DNA of 46,840 nt from an uncultured archaeon (GCA_902385625.1 CABMGE010000026.1:1-46840), one strand, 5' to 3'; counted from the stretch's first letter, positions 7,816 to 15,876 are shown. The notes: generated from the letters alone by a model not told the origin. A program made the numbers and translations.

Positions 7816-8874
7816 AATTAACTTGTCTGTTTGTTCTAAGTCTACTCCAATATTATCCAGTTTTAATAGCGCTTTTTTAATTAATGTTTCTGGAGTAGAT
7901 GTTGATTTATGGCCCATTATCTCGGCTATCTCTCTGTAATTTTTAAAATTTCCAGGAGGTATATTATTATAACCTAGTCCAAAGTATAATCTTGCAGCTA
8001 TCTTTTCTTTATCTGTTAAGACTATTTCTTTTGAATCACCTGAAGGCTTGTTATCTTCTTCTTTTCTTCCTGGATTCATTTTATTTCTTATTTTTTCAAC
8101 TGCTTTAGCTTCAATTTGTCTTACTCTTTCTTTAGTTATGCCACTCTGTTCTCCAATTTCTTTTAATGTAAGTTCTTCAGTATCAATTCCGTAACGTTCT
8201 CTAATTATTTTTTTCTCTCTTGCGTCAAGTACTCCGTTATTTAATATTTTATTTAATTTTTTTAATCTTGAATTTTTTTCTTTTAACTCTTCTTTTTGTG
8301 CTAATAATTCAAGAGGGTTTGGACAAGAATTATCCGGGCTGTAGGTTGCATGAAATCTTGGATGACTGACCAATCTTCTTACATCTGTTACTGCTTCATA
8401 TACTGCTCTTACTTTTCTTTCTGGATTTTTTTGCAAAATATAATCCACAATCTCTTCATCATTTATCTTTTTAGCAAGTTTTTGCGATAATACTCTTTCG
8501 GCTTCTCTTATTAATGGCAACCAAATGGTATATCCATTGTCTGTTAAGTGGATTGATCTTTCTCCTCCATCCTGAAGATAGGTACTTATTTCTTTTTTTA
8601 TTTTATAGTCTGCATGGGTTTGAAAGTCTGCAATATCTGGATTAAAATCCTCTGAAGCAATAACTGCTCCTTGATAGATTAATTGTTTTAATGTGTCTTT
8701 GTCAATTTTTCTTTTATATCTTTTTTTATAATATGGAGCTATTTCATCTATCCTTAGTTCAACTAATTGATTTTTTGCTTTTAAAAATCCTTTTTTATGT
8801 CTTGATTTATAATCAGAATTACCATTATTATAGTCTTGAATTATTCTTCCGAGCCTATATGTTTCTTCGTCCAT
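7798..8874 (-). CDS. Sigma-70 family protein (regions 2-3-4, plus a possible second region-4-like domain)
   Basis: A 358-aa protein with the order of a bacterial sigma factor. Residues 30-100 match region 2: AKNQLVELR..., LIYQGAVIASEDFNPD, then FQTHADYKIKKEISTYL, mirroring the bacterial pattern of FDPxRGxxFSTYAxxxIRxAI. Residues 107-147 match region 3 (RSIHL..., AERVLSQKL, DEEIVDYI). Residues 216-263 match region 4 nearly perfectly: LDAREKKIIRERYGI, LTLKEIGEQSGITKERVRQI, EAKAVEKIR. Residues 286-340 (LTDKEKIAARLYFGLGY..., YREIAEIMGHKS, LIKKALLKL) look like a diverged second region 4. Region 1.1 is absent. Archaeal RNA polymerases use TBP/TFB, so a sigma-70 protein is unexpected. A structured RNA element lies upstream on the same strand. 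Confidence 0.85.
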   Translation of the reverse strand: MDEETYRLGRIIQDYNNGNSDYKSRHKKGFLKAKNQLVELRIDEIAPYYKKRYKRKIDKDTLKQLIYQGAVIASEDFNPDIADFQTHADYKIKKEISTYLQDGGERSIHLTDNGYTIWLPLIREAERVLSQKLAKKINDEEIVDYILQKNPERKVRAVYEAVTDVRRLVSHPRFHATYSPDNSCPNPLELLAQKEELKEKNSRLKKLNKILNNGVLDAREKKIIRERYGIDTEELTLKEIGEQSGITKERVRQIEAKAVEKIRNKMNPGRKEEDNKPSGDSKEIVLTDKEKIAARLYFGLGYNNIPPGNFKNYREIAEIMGHKSTSTPETLIKKALLKLDNIGVDLEQTDKLILLCQN

Positions 8875-9292
8875 GTTTTCAATAGAATTAATACTGCTTT
8901 AAGGTTCCAATGAGACTTTAAAAAACTTTTGCTTCGATTATTTTATAGTATATTTTATACTTTGCAAGTATAAAATAGTCAAGATAGCTATTTTATTCGA
9001 AGTAAATTCGCCTAAAATAGACATTTTTAATCTAAATTTACTTTTGATAAAAATAACTAATTGTCTGCTTAAGACTAACAGGTCATGCCAGAGGGCATTA
9101 CCTTGTAACTTATTCCTATAAAAAGTATTCAATTAATATGATATTTAGATTAGAACAATGTTTATAAACTCTGTTCAGTTATTCCTTCTATGAAAAGATT
9201 CTACAGTGCTTCTAATATAGAAAACAGAAGATTTTTATTTAAGTCGATTTGATTCTATTTGTTTTCTAAAAACCTAAACACTTGGGCTAACT
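8875..9292. other. 418-nt intergenic region with structured RNA copy B and two divergent promoters
   Basis: On the minus strand it holds TATA CTTTTTATAG (about 9112-9121), RNA element copy B (8951-9104), a second TATA-like TTTTTAAAGTC (about 8915-8925), and the sigma-like start at 8874. On the plus strand it holds promoter sequence for the AAA ATPase gene; an A/T-rich box lies near 9231-9243. No protein-coding ORF is credible here. Confidence 0.6.
8951..9104 (-). ncRNA. Structured RNA element, copy B (upstream of sigma-like gene)
   Basis: Read on the minus strand it has: P1 hairpin GGTAATGCC-CTCT-GGCATGACC at the expected transcription start; P2 ATCAAAA-GTAAA-TTTAGAT; P3 stem CTATTTT/AAAATAG enclosing P3a CGAA-TTTAC-TTCG; and P4 TATTTTATACTT/AAGTATAAAATA around a 3-nt loop. 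The order and the GTAAA and TTTAC loops match copy A, while the stems differ by compensating changes. An extra small hairpin (GTCTTAAGCAGAC) lies between P1 and P2. The sigma gene begins 77 nt downstream, so this may be its 5' leader or a separate small RNA; a second TATA-like box between them leaves both open. Confidence 0.65.
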
Positions 9293-10867
9293 ATGGCAAC
9301 TTATAACTTAAGAGATTCAGACAGAGAAGGTAACCGAGAAAGCAGAGAAAATGAGCAATTGAAGAGAAGAGTCATTTTGCTTGAAGGGGAGATAAACCGA
9401 TTAAAAGAACTTGCTCTTCCGCCGTATATTCCAGGAACTGTTCTTGAGACAGGAAACAAAACTGCAAGGGTTGTACAGGATAATAAAGAAGTTTATGAGG
9501 TTTCACTTCACCCTAAATTGAAAGGAAAAGTTAGACGCGGAACTAGAATTGTATTACATTCACAAACAAAAGCGATTATTAATTATTCTGAATTTAAGAC
9601 TGTATCTGGAGAAGTTTATTTTGTTGAGGAAAATGTTGGAGACAGGCTAAAAATAAGAAACAGCAAAGGAGATTTTTCTGTAATTTTATCTTCTCTTGAA
9701 GGTTTAAAATCCGGAGATGAAATAATGCTTGATCCTAGCGGATCAATTGCACTTGAGAAACTTCCAAGAAGAAAATCAAAATATACCCTTGAAAAAGTAG
9801 ATGACTCTCCTTGGGAAAAGGTTCAGGGACTTGAAGATACAATCCAAAAAATAAGATTTGAAATTGAATTTCCATATGTTCATAAAGAAATTTTTGAAAA
9901 ACACAAAAGGAAGCCTGCAAAGGGCATATTGTTATCAGGTCCTCCTGGATGTGGTAAGACCTTAATTGCAAGAACGATTGCATATAATTTAAATAGTGAA
10001 GCAAGAACCAAAGGAAAACCTTATGAAAACTTTTTATGCATTAATGGTCCTGAAATATTTGACAAGTTCCTTGGAAACTCTGAGGGAAATATACGGTTAA
10101 TGTTTAGGACTGCAGGAGAGGTTGCTGCACAATCAGAGTATCCTGTAATAATCCTGTTTGATGAAGCTGATTCAGTTTTTAAGACCCGTGGAACAGGAGT
10201 CTCTACTGATATTTATGATTCTATTGTTCCTACCTTGCTTACTGAGATGGATGGACTTGTTGCACATAAGAATATTATTGTAATTCTTGCAACAAACAGG
10301 GAAGATGTAATTGATCCTGCAGTTCTCAGAGATGGAAGAATTGATAAAAAAATAAAAGTTCCAAGACCGAATAAACATGGGGCTAAAAATATATTTAAAT
10401 TGTATCTTGATGGAATGGATTTTGATAAAAATCTTATTAATGGAAATAGTATTGATTCAATTGCAGATTATTTAACTAATGCAATATACGAGGATGAAAC
10501 TCCTATTTATGAAGTAAGAAATCCTTCTAGCGGAGAAATACTCGGGTCTTTTGGAAGAAAACATTTAATGTCTGGAGCTTTAATTCGCGGGCTTGTTAAT
10601 CGTGCAGATCAATATTCTATTGAAAGAGAAATAAACGGCGGAAAGGAAGGAATTACAAAAGGAGATTTTGAAAGAGCTCTTTACGAGGGATTTTTGGAAA
10701 ATAGTGGTTTTTCACAAATGCTTGTTCTCGATGACTGGGAAGATGTATTTGGTTCTGAGGGAAAAGATTATCAGAAATCATGCAATAATGGAATTTTTAC
10801 ACTTGTTAACAGTTATCAAATTAAAAATTCATTAAATAAATCAGTAAGTAAATCAGAGGAGGTATAA
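9293..10867 (+). CDS. Mpa/ARC/PAN-type AAA+ proteasomal-like unfoldase
   Basis: A 524-aa protein in proteasomal-ATPase order: N-terminal coiled coil (about 15-42), tandem OB-like domains (about 45-98 and 103-158), then the AAA module. Walker A GPPGCGKT at 216-223, pore loop FLG at 259-261, Walker B IILFDEAD at 286-293, sensor ATNRED near 333 and arginine finger region RDGRIDKK near 346. The two OB domains and the insertion IYEDETPIYEVRNPSSGE in the lid resemble actinobacterial Mpa/ARC more than archaeal PAN. The C-terminus (SKSEEV) lacks the HbYX or QYL motif used to dock on 20S, so it may act alone or with another protease. It heads the Ubl/E1/JAMM block. Confidence 0.85.
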   Translation: MATYNLRDSDREGNRESRENEQLKRRVILLEGEINRLKELALPPYIPGTVLETGNKTARVVQDNKEVYEVSLHPKLKGKVRRGTRIVLHSQTKAIINYSEFKTVSGEVYFVEENVGDRLKIRNSKGDFSVILSSLEGLKSGDEIMLDPSGSIALEKLPRRKSKYTLEKVDDSPWEKVQGLEDTIQKIRFEIEFPYVHKEIFEKHKRKPAKGILLSGPPGCGKTLIARTIAYNLNSEARTKGKPYENFLCINGPEIFDKFLGNSEGNIRLMFRTAGEVAAQSEYPVIILFDEADSVFKTRGTGVSTDIYDSIVPTLLTEMDGLVAHKNIIVILATNREDVIDPAVLRDGRIDKKIKVPRPNKHGAKNIFKLYLDGMDFDKNLINGNSIDSIADYLTNAIYEDETPIYEVRNPSSGEILGSFGRKHLMSGALIRGLVNRADQYSIEREINGGKEGITKGDFERALYEGFLENSGFSQMLVLDDWEDVFGSEGKDYQKSCNNGIFTLVNSYQIKNSLNKSVSKSEEV

Positions 10868-10869
10868 AT

Positions 10870-11295
10870 ATGAGGGTTGTAGATACATCTAGGCCTGCTG
10901 AAACAAGACCAAAAGCACTTGATACAAAGCTACTCGAGACTAGTCCAGATATTCCAGTTATAATCGTTACCGCAAGAACCGGACTTTTGGGAAAAAAGGA
11001 AGCAATGGTAAGAGGCTTTCCTTTGGAATATGGGCAGAGAACTTTCAAAGATGTTTTATCTTCAGTAATTGAAGGTGAAATGGAAGATGAAGAAACTTAT
11101 ATGGCAAATAGTCTTAAACAAGAGCTTTCATATGGACAAAGTATAATTGTTGCAAATGGAAAAAAGGCAAGGTTAAGTGAACCTGTGCAAGGTTATTTGG
11201 TTGAAAGAACAGAAACTTTCCCAGACCAATCTAAAAGAAGATATCAAATGCTTGAGATAGAAGTTTCAGCTGTCCAATCTGGCGGATATAGATAA
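10870..11295 (+). CDS. Ubiquitin-like protein (predicted beta-grasp, C-terminal GG-YR)
   Basis: A 141-aa protein, 2 nt after the ATPase gene with Shine-Dalgarno GAGGAGGT overlapping its end. A flexible tail (1-27) precedes a predicted beta-grasp: strands IPVIIVTAR and KEAMVRGFPL, helix TFKDVLSSVIEGEMEDEETY, strand QSIIVANGKKARLSEPV (compare ubiquitin LIFAGKQLEDG), and last strand QMLEIEVSAVQSGG. G138-G139 are followed by only Y-R, so two-residue trimming, as done by JAMM proteases in related systems, would expose the Gly-Gly end for an E1. The fold is inferred from pattern and context; overall identity to ubiquitin is low. An E1 and a JAMM protease are encoded in the same block. Confidence 0.7.
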   Translation: MRVVDTSRPAETRPKALDTKLLETSPDIPVIIVTARTGLLGKKEAMVRGFPLEYGQRTFKDVLSSVIEGEMEDEETYMANSLKQELSYGQSIIVANGKKARLSEPVQGYLVERTETFPDQSKRRYQMLEIEVSAVQSGGYR

Positions 11296-11334
11296 TTTTA
11301 AAATAAATTTTAAAAGAATTATAATAATCTTAAA

Positions 11335-13050
11335 ATGGAATTTAAAATTGGAAATGAAGTAGAGATAGTAACTCCATTTGCTGATAATGGTGGAACAGAT
11401 AATTTTAATCGAGATAAGTTTTCGATTACTCCTTCCAGAATTGTTGGAAAAATAAAAAGAATAAAAAATAATGAAGAAATAATTTTAGATATTAATGGAA
11501 AGGATCTTATAGTTCACCCATTAGAAATAAAACATTATAATGAAACTTATGAGTTTTCAAGAGTTTTTGGTGGAACACTCGTTCATCCTCTTATTGAGTT
11601 GTCAAAAAATTCTCCCGTATTTGTATTATCTGGAAAAGTTTATGCAACTGCAGCAGAAGAAATACTACCTGACAAAAAAACTCGGAGAAGCAAACTTGTT
11701 GAAATAGGGCCTATAGAGACTTTTGATGAACTTGTGGATCAAAGAGCATTTGATCATATTAGAACATTTAAAACTGAATATATTAATTCTATTAGGAAAA
11801 GGTTACTTTCTAATGTTAATACTCAGATGGATTCTAATTTAGATATTCCTCAATTAATTTATAAATTAGTTTTTCCTTACTTGCGTGACAATGACTATGA
11901 GTCTAAAATTTCTAAACTAATATCTGGAGAATCTAAGGAAGTATCTAAAAATAATAAGCAGATTCCTAACCTTGAACAATTAGTTGATTCTGTATATTCT
12001 TCAGCTGAAAAATTAATCTCCGATATACAAAAAGAAAATACCCATAGTTATCATGGAAATTCATTGCTTTTAAGAGCTGTAGATTGTTCTGACATTGGGA
12101 TAATTGGGGACAGATATTATTCAATTGTTAAATCACAAAATAGCCAAGCCAGATTAAAAATAAATTTTCTTGATAATCTTGCGTATTCTCTAGAAGAGCA
12201 AGGAAATTTAAACAGATTATTATGGAGGTATTATAGGGAATATTCCAAGAAATTAAAGGTTGATGCAGTAAAAGAGAACTTTTCTGAAAAAAATATAGTT
12301 GATATCTTAAAGAATACTGATGCGGAAATATATTCAATAAGGGGCAAGGATGATTATTCTGAGAAAAATTTTGGTTTTTTTAAATTAAATAGAGATTATT
12401 TTGTTTTTCTTAATGTGCCTCCAATTAAATTTAATTTAAACGGAAGAAAGATGAGTTTTGGAAAAGATGCAAAGGTTTGTGTAAGGTTACAAAAAGATAG
12501 TTTCAACGGGCTTGGTTATGGTCATGAACTTTTGATCAAAAATCCTGGAGGACATTATTTTGCAGAAGGCAGTTATGGTCATGGAATGTATAGTCTTTGT
12601 CCTGGTTCAAATGAAGTTCCGAGCAGAGGAAGAGATATTGGAGATATTATTGCAAAAAGACTTAGACGTGCAAAAGAAATAGTTATTTATGGAGCATGGC
12701 AATCTTATCGGCATAATCGATATGATCCTGGAATGGCAAGATATCATCAAATGCATCGTGGAGATTTTGATTTTGATGACATTGAAATTAATTTAGATCA
12801 AGATGGTTATTTGGATTTAGACCAGGAGTATACTCCTTATGTTGGAAATAGGGAATCTAAGGATTCTATTGTTATTCCTGATAAGCCTGATGAAAGTGGA
12901 AATGAAATAGATTTTTCAGAAACAGTACAAGATCATATTTCAAATCCTGCTCCTAGAATAAATCCTAGAGCTCAAACAAATACTCGATTTGATGATCATT
13001 TTGATGATTTTTTAGCTAATATTGATAAATTTTTATCAGAGGATGTGTAA
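11335..13050 (+). CDS. Uncharacterised 571-aa protein of the Ubl operon, possible E2-like or adaptor
   Basis: No family recognised. Residues 1-65 look like an SH3/KOW-type barrel (FKIGNEVEIVTPF..., IVGKIKRIKN). Residues 130-310 are helical. Residues 350-455 hold a compact alpha/beta part with FVFLNVPPIKFNLNG, GHELLIKNPGGHYF, then GSYGHGMYSLCPGSNEV with Cys422, and a helix. A histidine-rich strand followed by an exposed Cys recalls the active-site region of E2 enzymes, but this is weak. The C-terminus is acidic and disordered with a final helix DHFDDFLANIDKFL. The protein has only three cysteines (251, 382, 422). TATA-like TTTTAAAAG about 26 nt upstream suggests an internal leaderless promoter. 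Confidence 0.6.
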   Translation: MEFKIGNEVEIVTPFADNGGTDNFNRDKFSITPSRIVGKIKRIKNNEEIILDINGKDLIVHPLEIKHYNETYEFSRVFGGTLVHPLIELSKNSPVFVLSGKVYATAAEEILPDKKTRRSKLVEIGPIETFDELVDQRAFDHIRTFKTEYINSIRKRLLSNVNTQMDSNLDIPQLIYKLVFPYLRDNDYESKISKLISGESKEVSKNNKQIPNLEQLVDSVYSSAEKLISDIQKENTHSYHGNSLLLRAVDCSDIGIIGDRYYSIVKSQNSQARLKINFLDNLAYSLEEQGNLNRLLWRYYREYSKKLKVDAVKENFSEKNIVDILKNTDAEIYSIRGKDDYSEKNFGFFKLNRDYFVFLNVPPIKFNLNGRKMSFGKDAKVCVRLQKDSFNGLGYGHELLIKNPGGHYFAEGSYGHGMYSLCPGSNEVPSRGRDIGDIIAKRLRRAKEIVIYGAWQSYRHNRYDPGMARYHQMHRGDFDFDDIEINLDQDGYLDLDQEYTPYVGNRESKDSIVIPDKPDESGNEIDFSETVQDHISNPAPRINPRAQTNTRFDDHFDDFLANIDKFLSEDV

Positions 13051-13052
13051 AT

Positions 13053-13838
13053 ATGGATCCTGTAGAATGTGCATTATTTGATATTCGAAATAAGGATAAG
13101 CCAATCGGAGCTGATTTTGATAGTATTTACATTTCTAAATATGCATTTGAAAAAGCATATACTTATGCAGAACTTGCTTGTGAACTTGCTGGTCACACTA
13201 TTGAGTGCGGTGGTTATTTGATTTGTCCTGAAGATTCTAGTGATAGGATTGCAAGAGACTCCTTTTTAGCTAGAGAGCAGAGAGTAAGCGAAGGACTTTA
13301 TGTTCTAAGGCCTGAAGATGTAAGAAGGGCTGGAAATGAGATAGAAAATTTAGGTTCAAAGGTTCTTGGATGGTGGCATAGTCACGGAGAACTCTCAACT
13401 TTTTTTTCATGTGTTGATGACCGCGGTCAAATGACTTGCTTAAATGCAATTGCTCCAAAGTATTATATAACTAAATTTTTTGAAACTGAATTAAAAAATA
13501 TTGAAAGAACTGTGAATGGGAATAAGATAATTTTATTTGATCGAAAAAAATCTTCCAGGAAGTATGAACTGGAAATAAACGATCCTCATGTTGAAATATC
13601 TGGACTCAAAATTATACAAGAGAAAAGAGTAGGGTTTTCATACGGGCTTGTTGTAAATAAATCTGAAACAAGGTTGCCTTACTCAGAAATTGCTGTAAGA
13701 GACTTGTGCACTGTATGCAGACAGTCTCATGACATTAGTTATATAGTTGATGTTAAGTTGTTTGAGGATGGTGATTTTAAAATAGATAGAGATGCAATAA
13801 TTGCTGAACTAAAAGAAAAAGTACCTGCATTAAAATGA
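13053..13838 (+). CDS. JAMM/MPN+ metalloprotease (deubiquitinase-like)
   Basis: A 261-aa protein with an intact zinc JAMM motif: Glu51 in TIECGGYL, then GWWHSHGELSTFFSCVD, giving H109-x-H111-x7-S119-x2-D122. This is the catalytic set of Rpn11, AMSH and bacterial/archaeal JAB proteases, which cleave isopeptide bonds or trim ubiquitin-like tails. After the MPN core come about 100 residues of beta-rich sequence with a CTVC pair, perhaps for binding partners. It lies 2 nt after the 571-aa gene and overlaps the E1 start by ATGA, so translation is probably coupled. Likely tasks are trimming the Ubl's YR tail and removing Ubl from targets near the AAA unfoldase (inference). Confidence 0.92.
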   Translation: MDPVECALFDIRNKDKPIGADFDSIYISKYAFEKAYTYAELACELAGHTIECGGYLICPEDSSDRIARDSFLAREQRVSEGLYVLRPEDVRRAGNEIENLGSKVLGWWHSHGELSTFFSCVDDRGQMTCLNAIAPKYYITKFFETELKNIERTVNGNKIILFDRKKSSRKYELEINDPHVEISGLKIIQEKRVGFSYGLVVNKSETRLPYSEIAVRDLCTVCRQSHDISYIVDVKLFEDGDFKIDRDAIIAELKEKVPALK

Positions 13839-15247
13839 TAATTGAAGATAGGTATAATAGACAGGAATTAATTAAGGGTTGGGATCAGTCCAAACTGCAT
13901 AAAACTCGCGCAGTTGTAATTGGAGCTGGAACTCTTGCTAATTTTACTCTTGCTTCACTTGCTTGTCTTGGAGTTGGAAATATTGAAATTTATGATAACT
14001 CCCTCACTCAGTCTGGTGACTCTTTAAGAGGAGAGTTTTTGCTTTCTGAGTCAGGTATTGGATCTCCTAAATCCCTTGAACTAGAAAAAAGATTAAAACA
14101 GATTAATCCAAGTCTCAGGGTTAAGGGCGTTAACTTGAAACTTTCAGGGCCGTTACTCGCTATTGTTGGAAATCCTGATTTCATAATTGATACTACAAAT
14201 AATCCTTTATCTAAAAAAGATTTTATTCTTTATGCCAAGTCAAAACAGATAAAATTTATTTCTGCTTCTGCAGACTTTGGCCGAGTTGAATTTTATTTTT
14301 CAAATGGCAAATATTTCAAAGATTCTTTACTTACTGATTATTCTAGTAAACTTCAATCAGTATCCCTTTGTTCTCTTATAGGGGGGATGATTTCTGAAGA
14401 ATTAAGAAAGAGCGTCATGCCTCTTGATAATAATGATATTCCTGTAAATCATATTGCCTATACCCTGTTATCCGAAGAAAGATTTTCAAATAAGAAAGAA
14501 TATGAAATTGTCAAACCTGATTTGAAAAATAAAAAAGCATTAATTGTTGGTTGCGGAGCTCTTGGAAACTTTTGTTCTTTACTTTCTTCTTTGGAAGGAA
14601 TTGGTTCAATTGACTTAATGGATCCTGATGTCGTAGAATCAACAAATTTAAACAGACAGATTTTATTTTATAGATCTGTAGGAAAGCCAAAAGCCATTGC
14701 ACTTGAAGAAGAGATAAAAATGATAACTCCAAGTGTTAATACTCGTGCGATTAAGGATAAACTCGATGAGAATTCAAAATATTTTGATGAAAACACTCCG
14801 GATATAATCTTTGATTGCGTGGATAATATGGCGAGTAGGGCAATTATAAATTATTATTCAGTTAGAAATAAAATACCTCTTGTTAGTGCAGGAACAGGGC
14901 CCAGGTCAGGACAAGTAATAGTCTATATTCCTGGGAAAACAGAGTGTCTTGAGTGTAAACTCGGTGTTGAAAAATCCCTTTCTGAGCAGAGAAAATCCAA
15001 TAGTTGCTTACATACAAGTGACCCTAGTGTTATTATGACTAATCAAATTACTGCTTCTATGCAGGTTTTAGAGGGAATTAAGGTGCTTTCAGATAGTTAT
15101 GGAGATCCGCTAAAAAGCGTACTAAAATATGATTCACAGATTCCAATTAGGGGCGGTTATGTCGGGACCGACGGAATATGCGCTTGTGAAAAGCCAGATA
15201 TTCAAAGTTGGTTAAAAGAGGTTGACAGCAAGTCCCAGAGCGCTTAG
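13835..15247 (+). CDS. E1-like activating enzyme with two ThiF/UBA-type domains
   Basis: A 470-aa protein. The first Rossmann domain (about 24-190; GAGTLANFTLASLACLGVG) has the E1 fold but lacks the downstream catalytic residues, so it is probably structural. The second (about 233-425) is a full adenylation domain: GCGALGNFCSLLSSLEGIG, DPDVVESTNLNRQ with Arg274, then DCVDN. Zinc cysteines CLEC (371/374) pair with C449 and C451 near the end. Cys391 in NSCLHTSDPSV is at the place of the ThiF/MoeB cysteine and may form the thioester. An inactive plus active pair in one chain resembles the eukaryotic E1 arrangement more than single-domain MoeB. Confidence 0.9.
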   Translation: MIIEDRYNRQELIKGWDQSKLHKTRAVVIGAGTLANFTLASLACLGVGNIEIYDNSLTQSGDSLRGEFLLSESGIGSPKSLELEKRLKQINPSLRVKGVNLKLSGPLLAIVGNPDFIIDTTNNPLSKKDFILYAKSKQIKFISASADFGRVEFYFSNGKYFKDSLLTDYSSKLQSVSLCSLIGGMISEELRKSVMPLDNNDIPVNHIAYTLLSEERFSNKKEYEIVKPDLKNKKALIVGCGALGNFCSLLSSLEGIGSIDLMDPDVVESTNLNRQILFYRSVGKPKAIALEEEIKMITPSVNTRAIKDKLDENSKYFDENTPDIIFDCVDNMASRAIINYYSVRNKIPLVSAGTGPRSGQVIVYIPGKTECLECKLGVEKSLSEQRKSNSCLHTSDPSVIMTNQITASMQVLEGIKVLSDSYGDPLKSVLKYDSQIPIRGGYVGTDGICACEKPDIQSWLKEVDSKSQSA

Positions 15248-15292
15248 TTTAGAATTAGTAACCTTTATAAATCTACTTTTTTATATTTTAAC

Positions 15293-15874
15293 ATGTTCTA
15301 TATAGTTGAAGTTCAGGATTACGTCAGAGTAGAGCCTAGGTTATTCGGGCTTAAAACTAGCGATGCTGTTGCAAAGCAACTTCAAGATATCTATGCTAAT
15401 TATCATGATAAGGAAATTGGAGAGGTAATTGGAGTAATTTCTGTTCAGGAAGTTGGCGACGGTATAATAATTCCAGGAGACGGTGCTGCATATTATAATT
15501 CAAGATTTAAATTAATTGCCTGGAAACCTGAATTACAGGAATTAACTTATTGTGTTGTTGACGAAATAACTAATTTTGGTGCATTTATGAATTTAGGGGT
15601 AATGAAGGGAATGATTCATATTTCTCAAACTATGGAAGATTATGTTAGTTTTTCTTCTTCAGGTTCACTTCTTGGAAAAGATACAAAAAGAATACTTAAG
15701 AAAAAAGATGCTTGCCTTGCAAGAGTTGTTGCAATTTCCTATAAGGGAGATCAGCCTAAGATTGGTCTTACAATGAGGCAGCCTGGTCTTGGAAAACTTG
15801 AATGGATTAAGGAAGAAAAGCAAAAATCTGTTTCTGCTATAAAGAAGAAAGCTAAAGCTGATAAGGAGAAATAA
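15293..15874 (+). CDS. rpo7: RNA polymerase subunit Rpo7 (E')
   Basis: A 193-aa archaeal RNAP stalk subunit, relative of eukaryotic Rpb7. N-terminal RNP-like domain MFYIVEVQDYVRVEPRLFGL, then an S1/OB domain (about 82-175: GAFMNLGVMKGMIHISQT, ending IGLTMRQPGLGKLEWI). A lysine-rich tail follows. TTTATAAAT lies about 26 nt before the ATG, so the message is probably leaderless. The next gene is spt4, the usual archaeal order. This fixes the host transcription machinery as archaeal. Confidence 0.97.
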   Translation: MFYIVEVQDYVRVEPRLFGLKTSDAVAKQLQDIYANYHDKEIGEVIGVISVQEVGDGIIIPGDGAAYYNSRFKLIAWKPELQELTYCVVDEITNFGAFMNLGVMKGMIHISQTMEDYVSFSSSGSLLGKDTKRILKKKDACLARVVAISYKGDQPKIGLTMRQPGLGKLEWIKEEKQKSVSAIKKKAKADKEK

Positions 15875-15876
15875 AC

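Noticed and set aside
8938-9132. 64-codon open frame on the minus strand upstream of the sigma-like gene
   Set aside because: It lies across the hairpins of RNA copy B, which has conserved pairing in two other places; no family resemblance or ribosome-binding site supports a protein.
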